A stretch of 64,000 nucleotides of DNA from Vibrio scophthalmi LMG 19158 (GTDB taxonomy: Bacteria > Pseudomonadota > Gammaproteobacteria > Enterobacterales > Vibrionaceae). Location: positions 113,092 through 177,091 of the forward strand of contig NZ_AFWE01000040.1 of the NCBI RefSeq assembly GCF_000222585.1, written 5' to 3'. The first letter of the stretch is position 1. Every line of letters starts with the position of its first letter. The notes beneath the pieces were generated by a model. The model was not told the origin of the DNA, searched no databases, and saw only the letters and a program-made list of their open reading frames with translations. The translations under genes were made by a program, and so were the position numbers. Below, in pieces: positions 19,275 to 28,563 of the stretch.

Positions 19275-21557
19275 GTGAAAACGTTTCGCCTATTATTGGT
19301 CATGCTACCTTGGATGATCGCATCTTCAGCGATTGCCGCGGAGCAAGAAGAAAGTACTCCTCGCACGAAAGTCGCCGTCGTACTCGCTGGTGGTGGAGCA
19401 AAAGGTGCCGCGCACATTGGGGTGTTAAAGGCGCTCGAAGAAATGCGTGTACCTGTCGATATGGTGACCGGTACCAGTATGGGGGCATTTGTCGGTGGCT
19501 TGTATGCAACGGGCATGAGCGCCGATGAAATCGAAAGCTTTCTTACCACGATAGATTGGAATAATGGCTATCGCGATAGAGTTGATCGCAGTCAGCGTCG
19601 GGTTCGTGATAAAGAGTATGAAGACCGCTATCAACTGACCACCGATATTGGTTTTGGCTGGGGTGAGTTAAAAGGCACTCGCGGCGTGGTGCAAGGGCAA
19701 GGGATGCTGCGTATCTTACGTGAAACCACCGGTAACCTACCGAAATTTAAATCATTTAATGAGCTAGCTATTCCTTACCGTTCGGTCGCAACCGACATTA
19801 TCGAACTTGAACCTGTGGTCATTGATCAGGGCTATTTGGTTGATGCGATGATGGCGAGCATGTCAGTACCTGGCGCATTGCCACCGTATCGTCTTGACGA
19901 TCACCTGCTGGTGGATGGTGGCGTGACTAATAACATGCCGGTTGATGTCGCTCGTGATCTCGGCGCCGACGTGGTGATTGCGGTCGATATCAGCACCGAT
20001 TACAAGCAGGAAGAAGACTTTACCGATCTATTTACCGTCGCCGATCAACTCTCCAATTATTTGGTACGCAGTAGCACCTCTCGTCAAGCCGCTACCCTTC
20101 ATGATTCGGATTTGTTGTTGCAACCGAATGTCGGTGATATGGAAACTACCGAATTTGAACGCATGCCAGAGGCGTATCAAGAAGGTTATCAAATCACCAT
20201 GGCGCAGCGAGATAAATTGTCTGCTTTGGCGCTGACCGCGGCGGAATACCAAGCCTATATCGACCACAAACAGGCGGTACGTAAACAACTGCGCTATGGT
20301 GATGAAATTGAAATCAGTGATGTGGTGATCAACAACCATACCCACTACAGTGACGAACTGCTGGAAAATCGTTTAGATATCGATTCTGGCCGCCAAGTCA
20401 CCACGCATGAGCTTGAGCAAAGCGTGCAGGATTTATACGCGCTTGATCGTTTTGAATTGATTAGTTATCGCTATGATCAAATTGATCAACAAGATGTGCT
20501 GGTGGTCGATGTAAACGAGAAGTCATGGGGCCCGAACTACATGAACTTCCGTTTTTTCCTTGAGGATGATTTCTCAACCGATAGCCAATATTCGATTGGT
20601 ATTTCGACCAACTTTACCGATATTAACCAAAATGGTGCTGAACTGCGTACTAACTTGGAGATGGGGACTGATAAGACCATCGAGGCAGAGCTTTACAGCC
20701 CCTTCTTCTCTCAGCAAAAAGTGTTTACAACCTTAGGTCTTCGTTACAACAAACAAAAGCGCAATGCGCCATTAAGTGGTTTTGATGATACCAGTTTAGA
20801 ATCAACGCAAGATTTCCTACCGGTCACTTACACCGAGTGGGTTGGCGAACTGGCATTAGGTTACCAAGAAACGTTGTGGCGTGAGTTTAAAATCGGCTTG
20901 CGATACACGGATGGTGATGGTGCCTTTGCGTCATTGCCTTCGATTGGCGATGTCCAATTTCAGCGGACGGGTGTGTTTGCCAACTACCGTATTGATACGT
21001 TAGATAACTTTAGCTTGCCGACTCGAGGTGTCTATTTCGATATCAATTACCTTATTTCCCACGACGAAGGCCAAGGAAATGTCTCTTTCGCGGCGGAAGA
21101 AAAAGATACCTCCTATGAATTTGGCGCCCAATTGATCGCGGCGACCAGTTTTTCTCGCCATACTTTGGTCGCAAATCTCGATACTGGCTTTGTAGAGAGT
21201 AAAAACTCGGCGGTTCCGGTTGATCCTAAAGAGATTGGCGGCTTCTTAAATCTTTCGGGTATTCCCCGCAACAGCCTCATTGGCCAAAACAAAGTCTTTA
21301 GCAGTTTGGTCTATCGCTATCGTTGGTTTGATAATGATTTCGGTTTATTTACCGCGCCATTTTATCTAGGGGCATCAGTGGAATACGGCGGAGTGTGGTC
21401 CGATCCTGATATTGGTATTGAAGATGCGCCACTATACAAAGCAGGGTCTATTTTTGCTGGTATTGACTCTCCTATTGGACCAATAATGCTGGCGTATGGT
21501 CGCACAGAACACAATTTCGATTCGGTTTATTTAATAATAGGAACGTCTTTTAAATAG
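19275..21557 (+). CDS. Patatin-like phospholipase with POTRA and outer-membrane beta-barrel (type Vd, PlpD-like)
   Basis: 760 aa. Signal peptide VKTFRLLLVMLPWMIASSAIAA; patatin domain with oxyanion loop GGGAKGAAHIG, nucleophile Ser68 in GTSMG and Asp214 in VDGG (catalytic dyad); a POTRA-like segment (about 325-410, EIEISDVVINNHTHYSDELL...QDLYALDRFELISY); then an Omp85-type barrel to the end (alternating aromatic strands, final FDSVYLIIGTSFK ending in Phe-Lys). This architecture is that of type Vd autotransporters such as Pseudomonas PlpD. GTG 19275 is preferred over the frame opening at 19197, because AAGGGA lies eight bases upstream and the signal peptide begins there. Substrate unknown. Confidence 0.9.
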   Translation: MKTFRLLLVMLPWMIASSAIAAEQEESTPRTKVAVVLAGGGAKGAAHIGVLKALEEMRVPVDMVTGTSMGAFVGGLYATGMSADEIESFLTTIDWNNGYRDRVDRSQRRVRDKEYEDRYQLTTDIGFGWGELKGTRGVVQGQGMLRILRETTGNLPKFKSFNELAIPYRSVATDIIELEPVVIDQGYLVDAMMASMSVPGALPPYRLDDHLLVDGGVTNNMPVDVARDLGADVVIAVDISTDYKQEEDFTDLFTVADQLSNYLVRSSTSRQAATLHDSDLLLQPNVGDMETTEFERMPEAYQEGYQITMAQRDKLSALALTAAEYQAYIDHKQAVRKQLRYGDEIEISDVVINNHTHYSDELLENRLDIDSGRQVTTHELEQSVQDLYALDRFELISYRYDQIDQQDVLVVDVNEKSWGPNYMNFRFFLEDDFSTDSQYSIGISTNFTDINQNGAELRTNLEMGTDKTIEAELYSPFFSQQKVFTTLGLRYNKQKRNAPLSGFDDTSLESTQDFLPVTYTEWVGELALGYQETLWREFKIGLRYTDGDGAFASLPSIGDVQFQRTGVFANYRIDTLDNFSLPTRGVYFDINYLISHDEGQGNVSFAAEEKDTSYEFGAQLIAATSFSRHTLVANLDTGFVESKNSAVPVDPKEIGGFLNLSGIPRNSLIGQNKVFSSLVYRYRWFDNDFGLFTAPFYLGASVEYGGVWSDPDIGIEDAPLYKAGSIFAGIDSPIGPIMLAYGRTEHNFDSVYLIIGTSFK

Positions 21558-21572
21558 CTGAGTTAAGATAAA

Positions 21573-21596
21573 CATCACTCTGTTTTCAGAGTGATG
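21573..21596 (+). terminator. Hairpin after the patatin gene
   Basis: Perfect 10-bp stem CATCACTCTG / CAGAGTGATG with a TTTT loop, 15 nt after the stop. No T-run follows, so it is either a weak terminator or a 3'-end stabiliser. Confidence 0.55.
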
Positions 21597-21670
21597 ATGC
21601 GGGACGGTTGGATGATTATTCATAGAACTTTAGTCTTAAGTTGCTATGTTGGTCAAAATGGCAAGATTTT

Positions 21671-21695
21671 AATTTAACGTTAAATTTGCTATCAT
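21671..21695 (+). promoter_or_regulatory. Putative acnB promoter with palindrome
   Basis: A 16-bp perfect palindrome AATTTAACGTTAAATT (21671-21686) lies directly upstream of a -10-like TATCAT (21690-21695), i.e. in the -35 to spacer region. A regulator bound there would compete with polymerase. I do not recognise the factor. Confidence 0.4.
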
Positions 21696-21743
21696 GCCGC
21701 CCACAGTTTGGCCTCTCTGGCACTGTTTATCAGTCTAAAAAGA

Positions 21744-21842
21744 ATGACAAATATGGCAATGGAGAGCCAAGTTTCCAAGGATGTTCACTCCCCACCGAAA
21801 ATAGGCGGAGGAACCGCAATGAGAGGAAAAAGTCGTGCTTGA
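21744..21842 (+). CDS. Candidate 32-aa upstream ORF overlapping the acnB start
   Basis: An ATG at 21744 opens a frame of 32 codons ending at TGA 21840-21842, seven bases past the acnB GTG (21835). In-frame internal ATGs occur at 21753, 21759 and 21819. The last, with the excellent ribosome site GGAGG upstream, would give only a 7-residue peptide (MRGKSRA). The product matches nothing I recognise. If translated, terminating ribosomes would sit on the acnB start, allowing coupling. Its reality is uncertain: it has no close ribosome site for the first ATG and could be chance. Confidence 0.35.
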   Translation: MTNMAMESQVSKDVHSPPKIGGGTAMRGKSRA

Positions 21843-24423
21843 AGCCTACCGTAAACACGTCGAAGAGCGTGCTGCTGAAGGAGTTGTACCAAAACCTTTA
21901 GACGCAGAACAAGTTGCTGGACTCATCGAACTTGTTAAAAATCCCCCACAAGGTGAAGAAGCCTTCATTCTTGATCTGCTTGAGAACCGCATTCCACCAG
22001 GTGTTGATGAAGCGGCTTATGTAAAAGCCGGATTCTTAACCGCTGTAGCAAAAGGCGAAGTGGTATCTCCACTGGTGAGCCGTGAGAAAGCCGCGCAACT
22101 GCTAGGTACCATGCAAGGTGGTTACAACATCGAGTCATTGATTGAGTTGCTGGATGATGCTGAGTTGGCACCGATTGCGGTCACCGCGTTATCGCATACT
22201 CTATTGATGTTTGATTCATTCTACGATGTGGAAGAAAAAGCCAAAGCGGGCAACGCGCACGCACAGCAAGTGCTGCAATCTTGGGCGGATGCTGAATGGT
22301 TTACGTCGAAAAATAAAGTCGCAGAAAAAATCACAGTTAAAGTATTTAAAGTCACTGGTGAAACCAATACCGATGACTTGTCTCCAGCACCAGATGCATG
22401 GTCGCGTCCTGATATTCCTGTTCATGCTAAAGCGATGCTTAAGATGGAGCGTGAAGGCATCAATCCAGATGATGCGGGTAACGTAGGTCCAATTACTCAA
22501 ATTGAAGAATTGCAAAAAGATGGCATTCCACTGGCTTATGTCGGGGATGTTGTTGGTACGGGTTCTTCACGTAAATCAGCCACCAACTCTGTACTTTGGT
22601 TTATGGGCGACGATATCCCTTATGTACCAAACAAACGTACTGGTGGTATCTGTTTAGGCGGAAAAATTGCCCCTATCTTCTACAACACCATGGAAGATTC
22701 AGGCGCTTTGCCAATTGAATTGAATGTACAAGATATGAATATGGGCGATGTTATCGACATCTACCCATATGAAGGTGTGGTTTGCAAAAACGGCGCTGAG
22801 ATTTCAAGTTTCAAACTGAGCAGTGTATTGCTTGATGAAGTCCGTGCGGGTGGTCGTATTCCTCTGATCATTGGTCGTGGTTTAACCAGCCGTGCTCGCG
22901 CTTCTCTTGGTCTAGAAGAGACCGAACTGTTTGCGAAACCGATTGATCCTAATGCTTCTGATAAAGGCTATACGCTGGCACAGAAAATGGTCGGTAAAGC
23001 GTGTGGTGTCGAAGGTGTTCGTGCTGGTCAATACTGTGAGCCGAAGATGACGACAGTTGGTTCGCAAGATACCACCGGCCCAATGACGCGTGATGAATTG
23101 AAAGACTTGGCGTGTCTTGGCTTCTCGGCTGACTTGGTGATGCAGTCTTTCTGTCACACCTCGGCTTACCCGAAACCAGTTGATGTGAATACGCACCATA
23201 CGCTGCCTGATTTCATTATGAACCGCGGCGGTGTATCACTGCGTCCGGGTGATGGTGTTATCCACTCGTGGTTAAACCGTATGTTATTGCCTGATACTGT
23301 TGGTACTGGCGGTGATTCACATACGCGCTTCCCATTGGGTATTTCATTCCCAGCAGGTTCTGGCTTAGTCGCCTTTGCTGCGGCAACGGGTGTGATGCCA
23401 CTGGATATGCCAGAGTCAATTTTGGTGCGCTTTAAAGGTGAAATGAAGCCAGGCATCACGCTACGTGATTTGGTACATGCCATCCCTTACTACGGTATTC
23501 AGCAAGGTCTTTTGACGGTAGAAAAAGCCGGTAAGATCAACGAATTTTCAGGCCGTGTACTGGAAATTGAAGGGGTTGAGCATCTTAGCGTGGAGCAAGC
23601 ATTCGAACTGTCTGATGCTTCAGCAGAGCGTTCTGCTGCGGGCTGTACCGTGAAGCTTTCTCAAGCGTCGATTGAAGAATACCTAAACTCGAATATCACC
23701 ATGTTGAAGTGGATGATTGCAGAAGGCTATGGCGATCGTCGTACTATCGAGCGTCGTATTACGGCAATGCAAGAGTGGCTAGCAAACCCTGAGTTGATGG
23801 AAGCGGATGCGGATGCAGAATACGCACACGTGATTGAAATTGATTTGGCTGAGATTGATCAACCTATTCTTTGTGCGCCAAACGATCCTGATGATGCTCG
23901 TCTGTTATCGGATGTACAAGGTACACAGATCGATGAAGTCTTTATTGGTTCTTGTATGACCAACATCGGTCACTTCCGCGCAGCAGGTAAACTGCTTGAG
24001 AAGTTTAATGGTCAGCTCGATACGCGTTTGTGGGTTGCTCCACCAACGAAGATGGATAAGGATCAGCTAACCGAAGAAGGTTACTACGGCATCTTTGGCC
24101 GTGCTGGGGTGCGTATTGAAACTCCGGGCTGTTCACTATGCATGGGTAACCAAGCTCGCGTTGCAGATAAAGCGACAGTGATGTCGACTTCGACGCGTAA
24201 CTTCCCGAACCGTTTAGGAACTGGCGCGAACGTTTATCTTGCTTCAGCAGAACTGGCTGCAGTTGGTGCAATTCTAGGTAAGATTCCAACGATGGAAGAG
24301 TATCTAGAGTACGCTAAGCAAATTGATGCAACGGCTGCGGATACTTACCGTTACTTGAACTTCCATAAAATGGCAGAGTACACCAAGAAAGCGGATGAAG
24401 TGATCTTCCAAGAGCCTGCGTAA
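21835..24423 (+). CDS. acnB: Bifunctional aconitate hydratase 2 / 2-methylisocitrate dehydratase
   Basis: 862 aa (E. coli 865). Interconverts citrate and isocitrate in the TCA cycle and also acts on 2-methylisocitrate; the apo-protein binds mRNA in E. coli. The N-terminal HEAT-like domain starts [24 protein letters not shown]. The 4Fe-4S ligands are Cys in [11 protein letters not shown] and the pair in PGCSLCMGN. The start is GTG, supported by GAGAGGA upstream and by alignment with E. coli AcnB. The leader holds a short overlapping ORF. Ends with a strong terminator. Confidence 0.97.
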   Translation: MLEAYRKHVEERAAEGVVPKPLDAEQVAGLIELVKNPPQGEEAFILDLLENRIPPGVDEAAYVKAGFLTAVAKGEVVSPLVSREKAAQLLGTMQGGYNIESLIELLDDAELAPIAVTALSHTLLMFDSFYDVEEKAKAGNAHAQQVLQSWADAEWFTSKNKVAEKITVKVFKVTGETNTDDLSPAPDAWSRPDIPVHAKAMLKMEREGINPDDAGNVGPITQIEELQKDGIPLAYVGDVVGTGSSRKSATNSVLWFMGDDIPYVPNKRTGGICLGGKIAPIFYNTMEDSGALPIELNVQDMNMGDVIDIYPYEGVVCKNGAEISSFKLSSVLLDEVRAGGRIPLIIGRGLTSRARASLGLEETELFAKPIDPNASDKGYTLAQKMVGKACGVEGVRAGQYCEPKMTTVGSQDTTGPMTRDELKDLACLGFSADLVMQSFCHTSAYPKPVDVNTHHTLPDFIMNRGGVSLRPGDGVIHSWLNRMLLPDTVGTGGDSHTRFPLGISFPAGSGLVAFAAATGVMPLDMPESILVRFKGEMKPGITLRDLVHAIPYYGIQQGLLTVEKAGKINEFSGRVLEIEGVEHLSVEQAFELSDASAERSAAGCTVKLSQASIEEYLNSNITMLKWMIAEGYGDRRTIERRITAMQEWLANPELMEADADAEYAHVIEIDLAEIDQPILCAPNDPDDARLLSDVQGTQIDEVFIGSCMTNIGHFRAAGKLLEKFNGQLDTRLWVAPPTKMDKDQLTEEGYYGIFGRAGVRIETPGCSLCMGNQARVADKATVMSTSTRNFPNRLGTGANVYLASAELAAVGAILGKIPTMEEYLEYAKQIDATAADTYRYLNFHKMAEYTKKADEVIFQEPA

Positions 24424-24467
24424 ACGCTGATGCTTTCCCTATCGAACTCGTGTGTTTGATAGAAAAT

Positions 24468-24501
24468 AAAAAACCGCAGATTGAGAGTCTGCGGTTTTTT
24501 T
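24468..24501 (+). terminator. Terminator of acnB
   Basis: Stem AAAAAACCGCAGA / TCTGCGGTTTTTTT; about 45 nt after the stop. The 180 bp that follow, up to the glycerate kinase stop, hold no recognisable gene. Confidence 0.92.
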
Positions 24502-24683
24502 ATCTCCGTCTTATTTGTCATTGCCGCTGTGTTAGCTTGCTCTCAGCAACATCATCACCATCATCGAATAAAGACGCCCACTATGCTCAGAAGATTGCTT
24601 CGTTTGCTGCCTTGCTGCAATACCAACTAATTAGGAGATATTGGTTTAATGTTCATGGTTGTTTCAGAACATATAGAGTGAAT

Positions 24684-25817
24684 CTAGATTTTTAGCGCGA
24701 ACATTGCTGCGACATTACGTGCCGTTAATTCAATGTTCTCCGCCGCTTCAGCCATCGCGGTTGGTAAATCGACTGAACGGTTCACCACCGCAAATACTGC
24801 ATCAATACCGTGCTCATGCACGACACCGCAGTCTTGGGTTAAACAGCCTGAAATACCGATCACTGGGACTGAATGTTTTTTCGCTGCGCGCGCGACACCA
24901 ATTGGTGTTTTACCGTGAATGGTTTGGCTATCAATACGACCTTCTCCAGTAATCACCAAATCGGCATCAGCCACCACATCTGTTAGGTTTACCGCGTCCA
25001 TCACAATCTCGATGCCCGGGCGAAGTTCTGCGTTAAGCAAGCCCATCAGTGCTGCACCTAAACCACCTGCCGCGCCAGCGCCGGGACGGTTTAGAACATC
25101 GTGACCCAATTGCTGTTTGATTACTTCTGCATAATGAGCAAGGTTGCTATCAAGTTGTGCCACCATTTCTGGTGTTGCGCCTTTTTGTGGGCCGAATACT
25201 TGCGATGCACCTTTAGGGCCACACAGTGGGTTGTCCACATCACACGCCACTTCTAAACGCACTTGTGCAAGACGAGGATCAAGGCCGCTCATGTCGATGG
25301 TGTGTAGTTTTTCCAGCTCGCCACCGCCAAAACCCAGCGATTGGCCTGCTTGATCCAGTAGACGAATGCCCAGAGCTTGCGCCATTCCGAGGCCGCCATC
25401 GTTGGTTGCGCTGCCACCAATACCAACGATGATGTGTTCAACACCTTTATCAAGCACCGCTTGGATCAACTCGCCGGTACCAAGGGTTGTGGTCAGCATA
25501 GGGTTACGCTTTGCTGGCTCAACCAAATGTAGGCCAGATGCTGCTGCCATTTCGATGATTGCCGTTTTGCCATCACCCATTAAACCGTAGAAAGCGTTGA
25601 CTTGCTCACCGAGTGGGCCAGTCACTGCGTGTTCGATGATGTCACCACCGGTAGCATCCACCAAGGATTGCACCGTGCCTTCACCACCATCTGCCATTGG
25701 TAGTTTGATGTATTCAGCGTTTGGCAGAACTTGTTTAAAGCCGTGTTCAATCGCAATCGCGACGTCCATCGCACTAAGACTTTCTTTGTATGAATCTGGA
25801 GCAATAACAATTTTCAT
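24684..25817 (-). CDS. Glycerate kinase (GarK/GlxK family)
   Basis: 377 aa. Phosphorylates D-glycerate, most likely to 2-phosphoglycerate, in the cytoplasm. Family signs: MKIVIAPDSYKESLSA at the start, LPMADGGEGT, GIGGSATNDGGLGMAQALG and TGEGRIDSQTIHGKTPIGVA. The frame is open to 25859, but ATG 25817 aligns with E. coli GarK/GlxK and has AAGG upstream. It lies 19 bp after a GntP permease and under a CdaR-type regulator, so the three genes form a glycerate uptake-and-use unit; no glucarate or galactarate dehydratase genes are present. Confidence 0.93.
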   Translation of the reverse strand: MKIVIAPDSYKESLSAMDVAIAIEHGFKQVLPNAEYIKLPMADGGEGTVQSLVDATGGDIIEHAVTGPLGEQVNAFYGLMGDGKTAIIEMAAASGLHLVEPAKRNPMLTTTLGTGELIQAVLDKGVEHIIVGIGGSATNDGGLGMAQALGIRLLDQAGQSLGFGGGELEKLHTIDMSGLDPRLAQVRLEVACDVDNPLCGPKGASQVFGPQKGATPEMVAQLDSNLAHYAEVIKQQLGHDVLNRPGAGAAGGLGAALMGLLNAELRPGIEIVMDAVNLTDVVADADLVITGEGRIDSQTIHGKTPIGVARAAKKHSVPVIGISGCLTQDCGVVHEHGIDAVFAVVNRSVDLPTAMAEAAENIELTARNVAAMFALKI

Positions 25818-25836
25818 AGTAATAACCTTAAACGCC

Positions 25837-27114
25837 TTAAACAAATAAACCAAACACACCGAACATCATAGTAGAGACAAATGCGATCATTAGACCGACG
25901 GCTGACTCATAAGGGATGAGCTTAAGACGCTCGCGAATATCCATGTGTACTGCACCGCCAGTGGCATGGAAGAAGCTACCATGAGGCATGTGGTCAAATA
26001 CGGTTGCACCAGAGTGAATCATGGCTGCGCCAGCCAGTGCAGGTACGCCAAGTTCTAGAATTGTGCCACTAAATACGCTTGCAGCGACTGCTGTACCTGC
26101 TGTAGTAGAAGCGGTTGCTAGTGACATCATGGCACCTGAAATTGGCGCGAGTAGGTAAGAAGGTAAACCAGATGCGGTTAGGAGCTCAATTAATCCGCCT
26201 TTTAGGCCAGAGTTCGCAATGATACCGGCCAGAGTACCTGTACCTAGTAGCATTACTGCCACTGGTGCCATACGGCTTAGGCCAGAGACAGCGAAGCGGT
26301 TGGTATCATGGAAGCGACCCATTACCACCGCGCCAAGGAAGCCCCCAAGCGGTAGAGCAATCAGAGGATCGATGTTGATGCCTGCGATAGGGCGTAGCGC
26401 AAGTAGTGCAATCGCAACCAGTGGGGCAACAATCGCAGCGCCGAAGCTTGGTAGTTTGCTTAGGTCAACGGAGACCACTTCGCTTTCATGCACCATGCTG
26501 CCTTTGTTAGTCAGGCGCTTTGCAATCATGTAAGCCACGATTAAACCAAACAAACCTGGGATCACGCCCGCGGCCATTACTGAGGTCAGTGGTACGTTAA
26601 ACGCGTCTGCTGCTGCGATCGCATTTGGGTTTGGTGACATCACGTTACCGGCTTTACCGCCGCCGACCATTGCCAGCAAAATTGCGGCTTTAGAGATATT
26701 GGCACGTTGCGCGATAGCCAGAGCGATAGGAGAAACGGTGATCACCGCAACGTCAACGAATACGCCAACAGCAGTAAGAATAAGAGTCGCTAGAGCAAGA
26801 GCAAGTAGGGCACGAGTTTCGCCTACTTTTTTTACAATCGTTTCAGCAATCGAGGTAGCAGCGCCAGATTCAATCAGCACGCCAGCCAGTACACCTGCGG
26901 CCAAAATACGCAGCACTGCAGTAACAATGCCTTGTGCGCCGCCAATCATCAGTGAAACGGTATCAGTCAGTGATACACCACCAATGACACCACCAACCAG
27001 TGCGCCAATGATCATGCCGTAAGCGGGTGGAACTTTGCGTAGGATAAGCGCGATTGCCACAATCAGTGCAGCTAAGGCGCCTAGGGTAGAGACTTCAACC
27101 ATGGTTGTTTCCAT
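25837..27114 (-). CDS. GntP-family permease, probable glycerate transporter
   Basis: 425 aa, strongly hydrophobic with about 12 membrane spans. Motifs of the GntP/SLC13-like group: LLAMVGGGKAGNVMSPNPNAIAAADAF in the first half and STTAGTAVAASVFSG, AGAAMIHSGATVFDHMPHGSFFH in the second. GntP members carry gluconate, serine or glycerate. Linkage to glycerate kinase and a CdaR homologue points to glycerate, but this is contextual. A 121-bp gap separates it from cdaR and contains a palindrome that could be its operator. Confidence 0.85.
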   Translation of the reverse strand: METTMVEVSTLGALAALIVAIALILRKVPPAYGMIIGALVGGVIGGVSLTDTVSLMIGGAQGIVTAVLRILAAGVLAGVLIESGAATSIAETIVKKVGETRALLALALATLILTAVGVFVDVAVITVSPIALAIAQRANISKAAILLAMVGGGKAGNVMSPNPNAIAAADAFNVPLTSVMAAGVIPGLFGLIVAYMIAKRLTNKGSMVHESEVVSVDLSKLPSFGAAIVAPLVAIALLALRPIAGINIDPLIALPLGGFLGAVVMGRFHDTNRFAVSGLSRMAPVAVMLLGTGTLAGIIANSGLKGGLIELLTASGLPSYLLAPISGAMMSLATASTTAGTAVAASVFSGTILELGVPALAGAAMIHSGATVFDHMPHGSFFHATGGAVHMDIRERLKLIPYESAVGLMIAFVSTMMFGVFGLFV

Positions 27115-27211
27115 CTAAGTTGTAAGAGTTATTTTTTGCTGACTATAGAGAGGCGCAGGCTCATCGTCTTTAGAATGGTTAACAAATATTCCAGCGTTTA
27201 GGTGGTGATTT

Positions 27212-27227
27212 TTGTGCAACCGCACAA
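27212..27227. promoter_or_regulatory. Candidate CdaR operator upstream of the permease
   Basis: Perfect inverted repeat TTGTGC-N4-GCACAA, centred 105 bp before the permease start and just past the cdaR stop. A -10-like TATAGT on the minus strand (27142-27147) lies about 70 bp downstream without a good -35, as for an activator-dependent promoter. Assignment to CdaR rests on position. Confidence 0.5.
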
Positions 27228-27235
27228 GTTTGGGG

Positions 27236-28387
27236 TTAATGACCAAATAATTTCAAGGCAAGATAGAGGTGTAACTTATCATCTAAGTTGTTGATATTTA
27301 ATGAAGTTATTTCTTCTATTCGTTCTAGTCGATAACGTAGAGTATTACGGTGAATATGCAGTGTTTGGCATGTTTGATAAGCGTCACAGTTCTGGGCAAA
27401 AAAAGCTTTAAGTGTCTTTACCAATGCCCCTTTACTGTCCTTTTGCAGTAATAAATCAAACGGTTCTTTGATTTGCTCTACTTTCCAAGACTCTTCAAAT
27501 AGGCTGCTGAGCAGGACGGGTAAGCGGTGGTTTTGATAGAAAAACACCTCACCGTCTTGATCGTCAATGGCATCCAATGTCAGTTTGGCAGTTTGATAAG
27601 ACTTACTCAAACCATCAGGACCTGAAAAATAATCGCCCAATGCCATGCGAATTTTAAACTTGCCTAGCTGACGCACTCGTTTTAGTAGCTTGGTGACTCG
27701 CTTACGCTCGTTTTCAACCGACCAGCCTGATTTGGTCAGTTCGATAGGCTTTAATACCACCACTTCATTGGTCGATACCGATAGGATTCCGACCAAGTTA
27801 TCGCGCTCAGGAAACTCCAATAAGTGCACTAATTGCTGCAAGTTTGCCAGTGAAAGAGGTGCATGATCATCGTCCGACATCACTTGAACGACAGCGGCGA
27901 TGCGCGGTTTGGTTAAATCCAGTTCCAAACGCTCGGCAATCACGCGGATCTGACCGTCATCCAATGGCGCACCTTGTATCAATTGCATCACCAACTCTTC
28001 GCGATGGCGCTTATGCCACTCAACTTGTGACATCAGCGCTGCTTGTTCAACGATCAATTCAGCGGTCATTTTGACCAGTTCACCATATTGCTGAACGTTG
28101 TCAGGTTCGCCTGAGATACCAATCACCCCAATCACTTTATCTTGATAGATGATCGGGAAGTTGATGCCCGGCTTTACCCCTTTGAGATGCTGAGCGGTAG
28201 CAGAGTCAATCGCCACCACGCGCTGTTCTGCGATGGCAAGAATCGAGCCTTCATGACGTTGACGCAGCCGCGTAGGATCGCCAGAGCCAATAATTCGGCC
28301 AAACTCGTCCATCACATTGACTGAATAAGGGATGATTTTCATCGAACGCTCAACGATTTGTCGGGCGATGGTTTCGTTTAACTGCAT
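27236..28387 (-). CDS. cdaR: Carbohydrate diacid / glycerate regulator, CdaR family
   Basis: 383 aa. N-terminal diacid-recognition domain (about 1-130: ARQIVERSMKIIPYSVNVMDEFGRIIGSGD, GVIGISGEP), a central linker, and a C-terminal PucR-type helix-turn-helix (HIHRNTLRYRLERIEEITSLNI...DDKLHLYLALKLF, about 325-380). E. coli CdaR (SdaR) activates galactarate, glucarate and glycerate genes in response to glycerate. ATG 28387 matches the start of E. coli CdaR better than the upstream open frame to 28426. It is followed on the same strand by the permease and kinase it probably controls. Confidence 0.92.
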   Translation of the reverse strand: MQLNETIARQIVERSMKIIPYSVNVMDEFGRIIGSGDPTRLRQRHEGSILAIAEQRVVAIDSATAQHLKGVKPGINFPIIYQDKVIGVIGISGEPDNVQQYGELVKMTAELIVEQAALMSQVEWHKRHREELVMQLIQGAPLDDGQIRVIAERLELDLTKPRIAAVVQVMSDDDHAPLSLANLQQLVHLLEFPERDNLVGILSVSTNEVVVLKPIELTKSGWSVENERKRVTKLLKRVRQLGKFKIRMALGDYFSGPDGLSKSYQTAKLTLDAIDDQDGEVFFYQNHRLPVLLSSLFEESWKVEQIKEPFDLLLQKDSKGALVKTLKAFFAQNCDAYQTCQTLHIHRNTLRYRLERIEEITSLNINNLDDKLHLYLALKLFGH

Positions 28388-28513
28388 AGAAAAGGCATGG
28401 TGTGAGCAAAAAAGGAAAGATACCACTGGCCTAGCAATGGAACAATCTTACTCTCACGCCCAGTTGGAAAGCAGTAAATTAAGATTTACTGTGGGGAGTG
28501 TTTTGGCTATGAG

Positions 28514-28538
28514 AAAGCACCTGCGAGGCAGGTGCTTT
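28514..28538 (-). terminator. Hairpin between the DUF5666 gene and cdaR
   Basis: Perfect 11-bp stem AAAGCACCTGC / GCAGGTGCTTT with a 3-nt loop, 26 nt after the DUF5666 lipoprotein stop on the minus strand. The T-run is short (TTTCTC), so termination may be partial. Confidence 0.65.
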
Positions 28539-28563
28539 GATATGTGTAGTCAGGAAGGCCAAA

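Noticed and set aside
21641-21901. 86-codon frame before and into acnB
   Set aside because: Different frame from both acnB and the 32-codon ORF, overlaps acnB by about 70 bp and has no family resemblance.
24450-24695. 81-codon frame after acnB
   Set aside because: Begins within the acnB terminator and ends in the glycerate kinase 3' end; composition looks non-coding.
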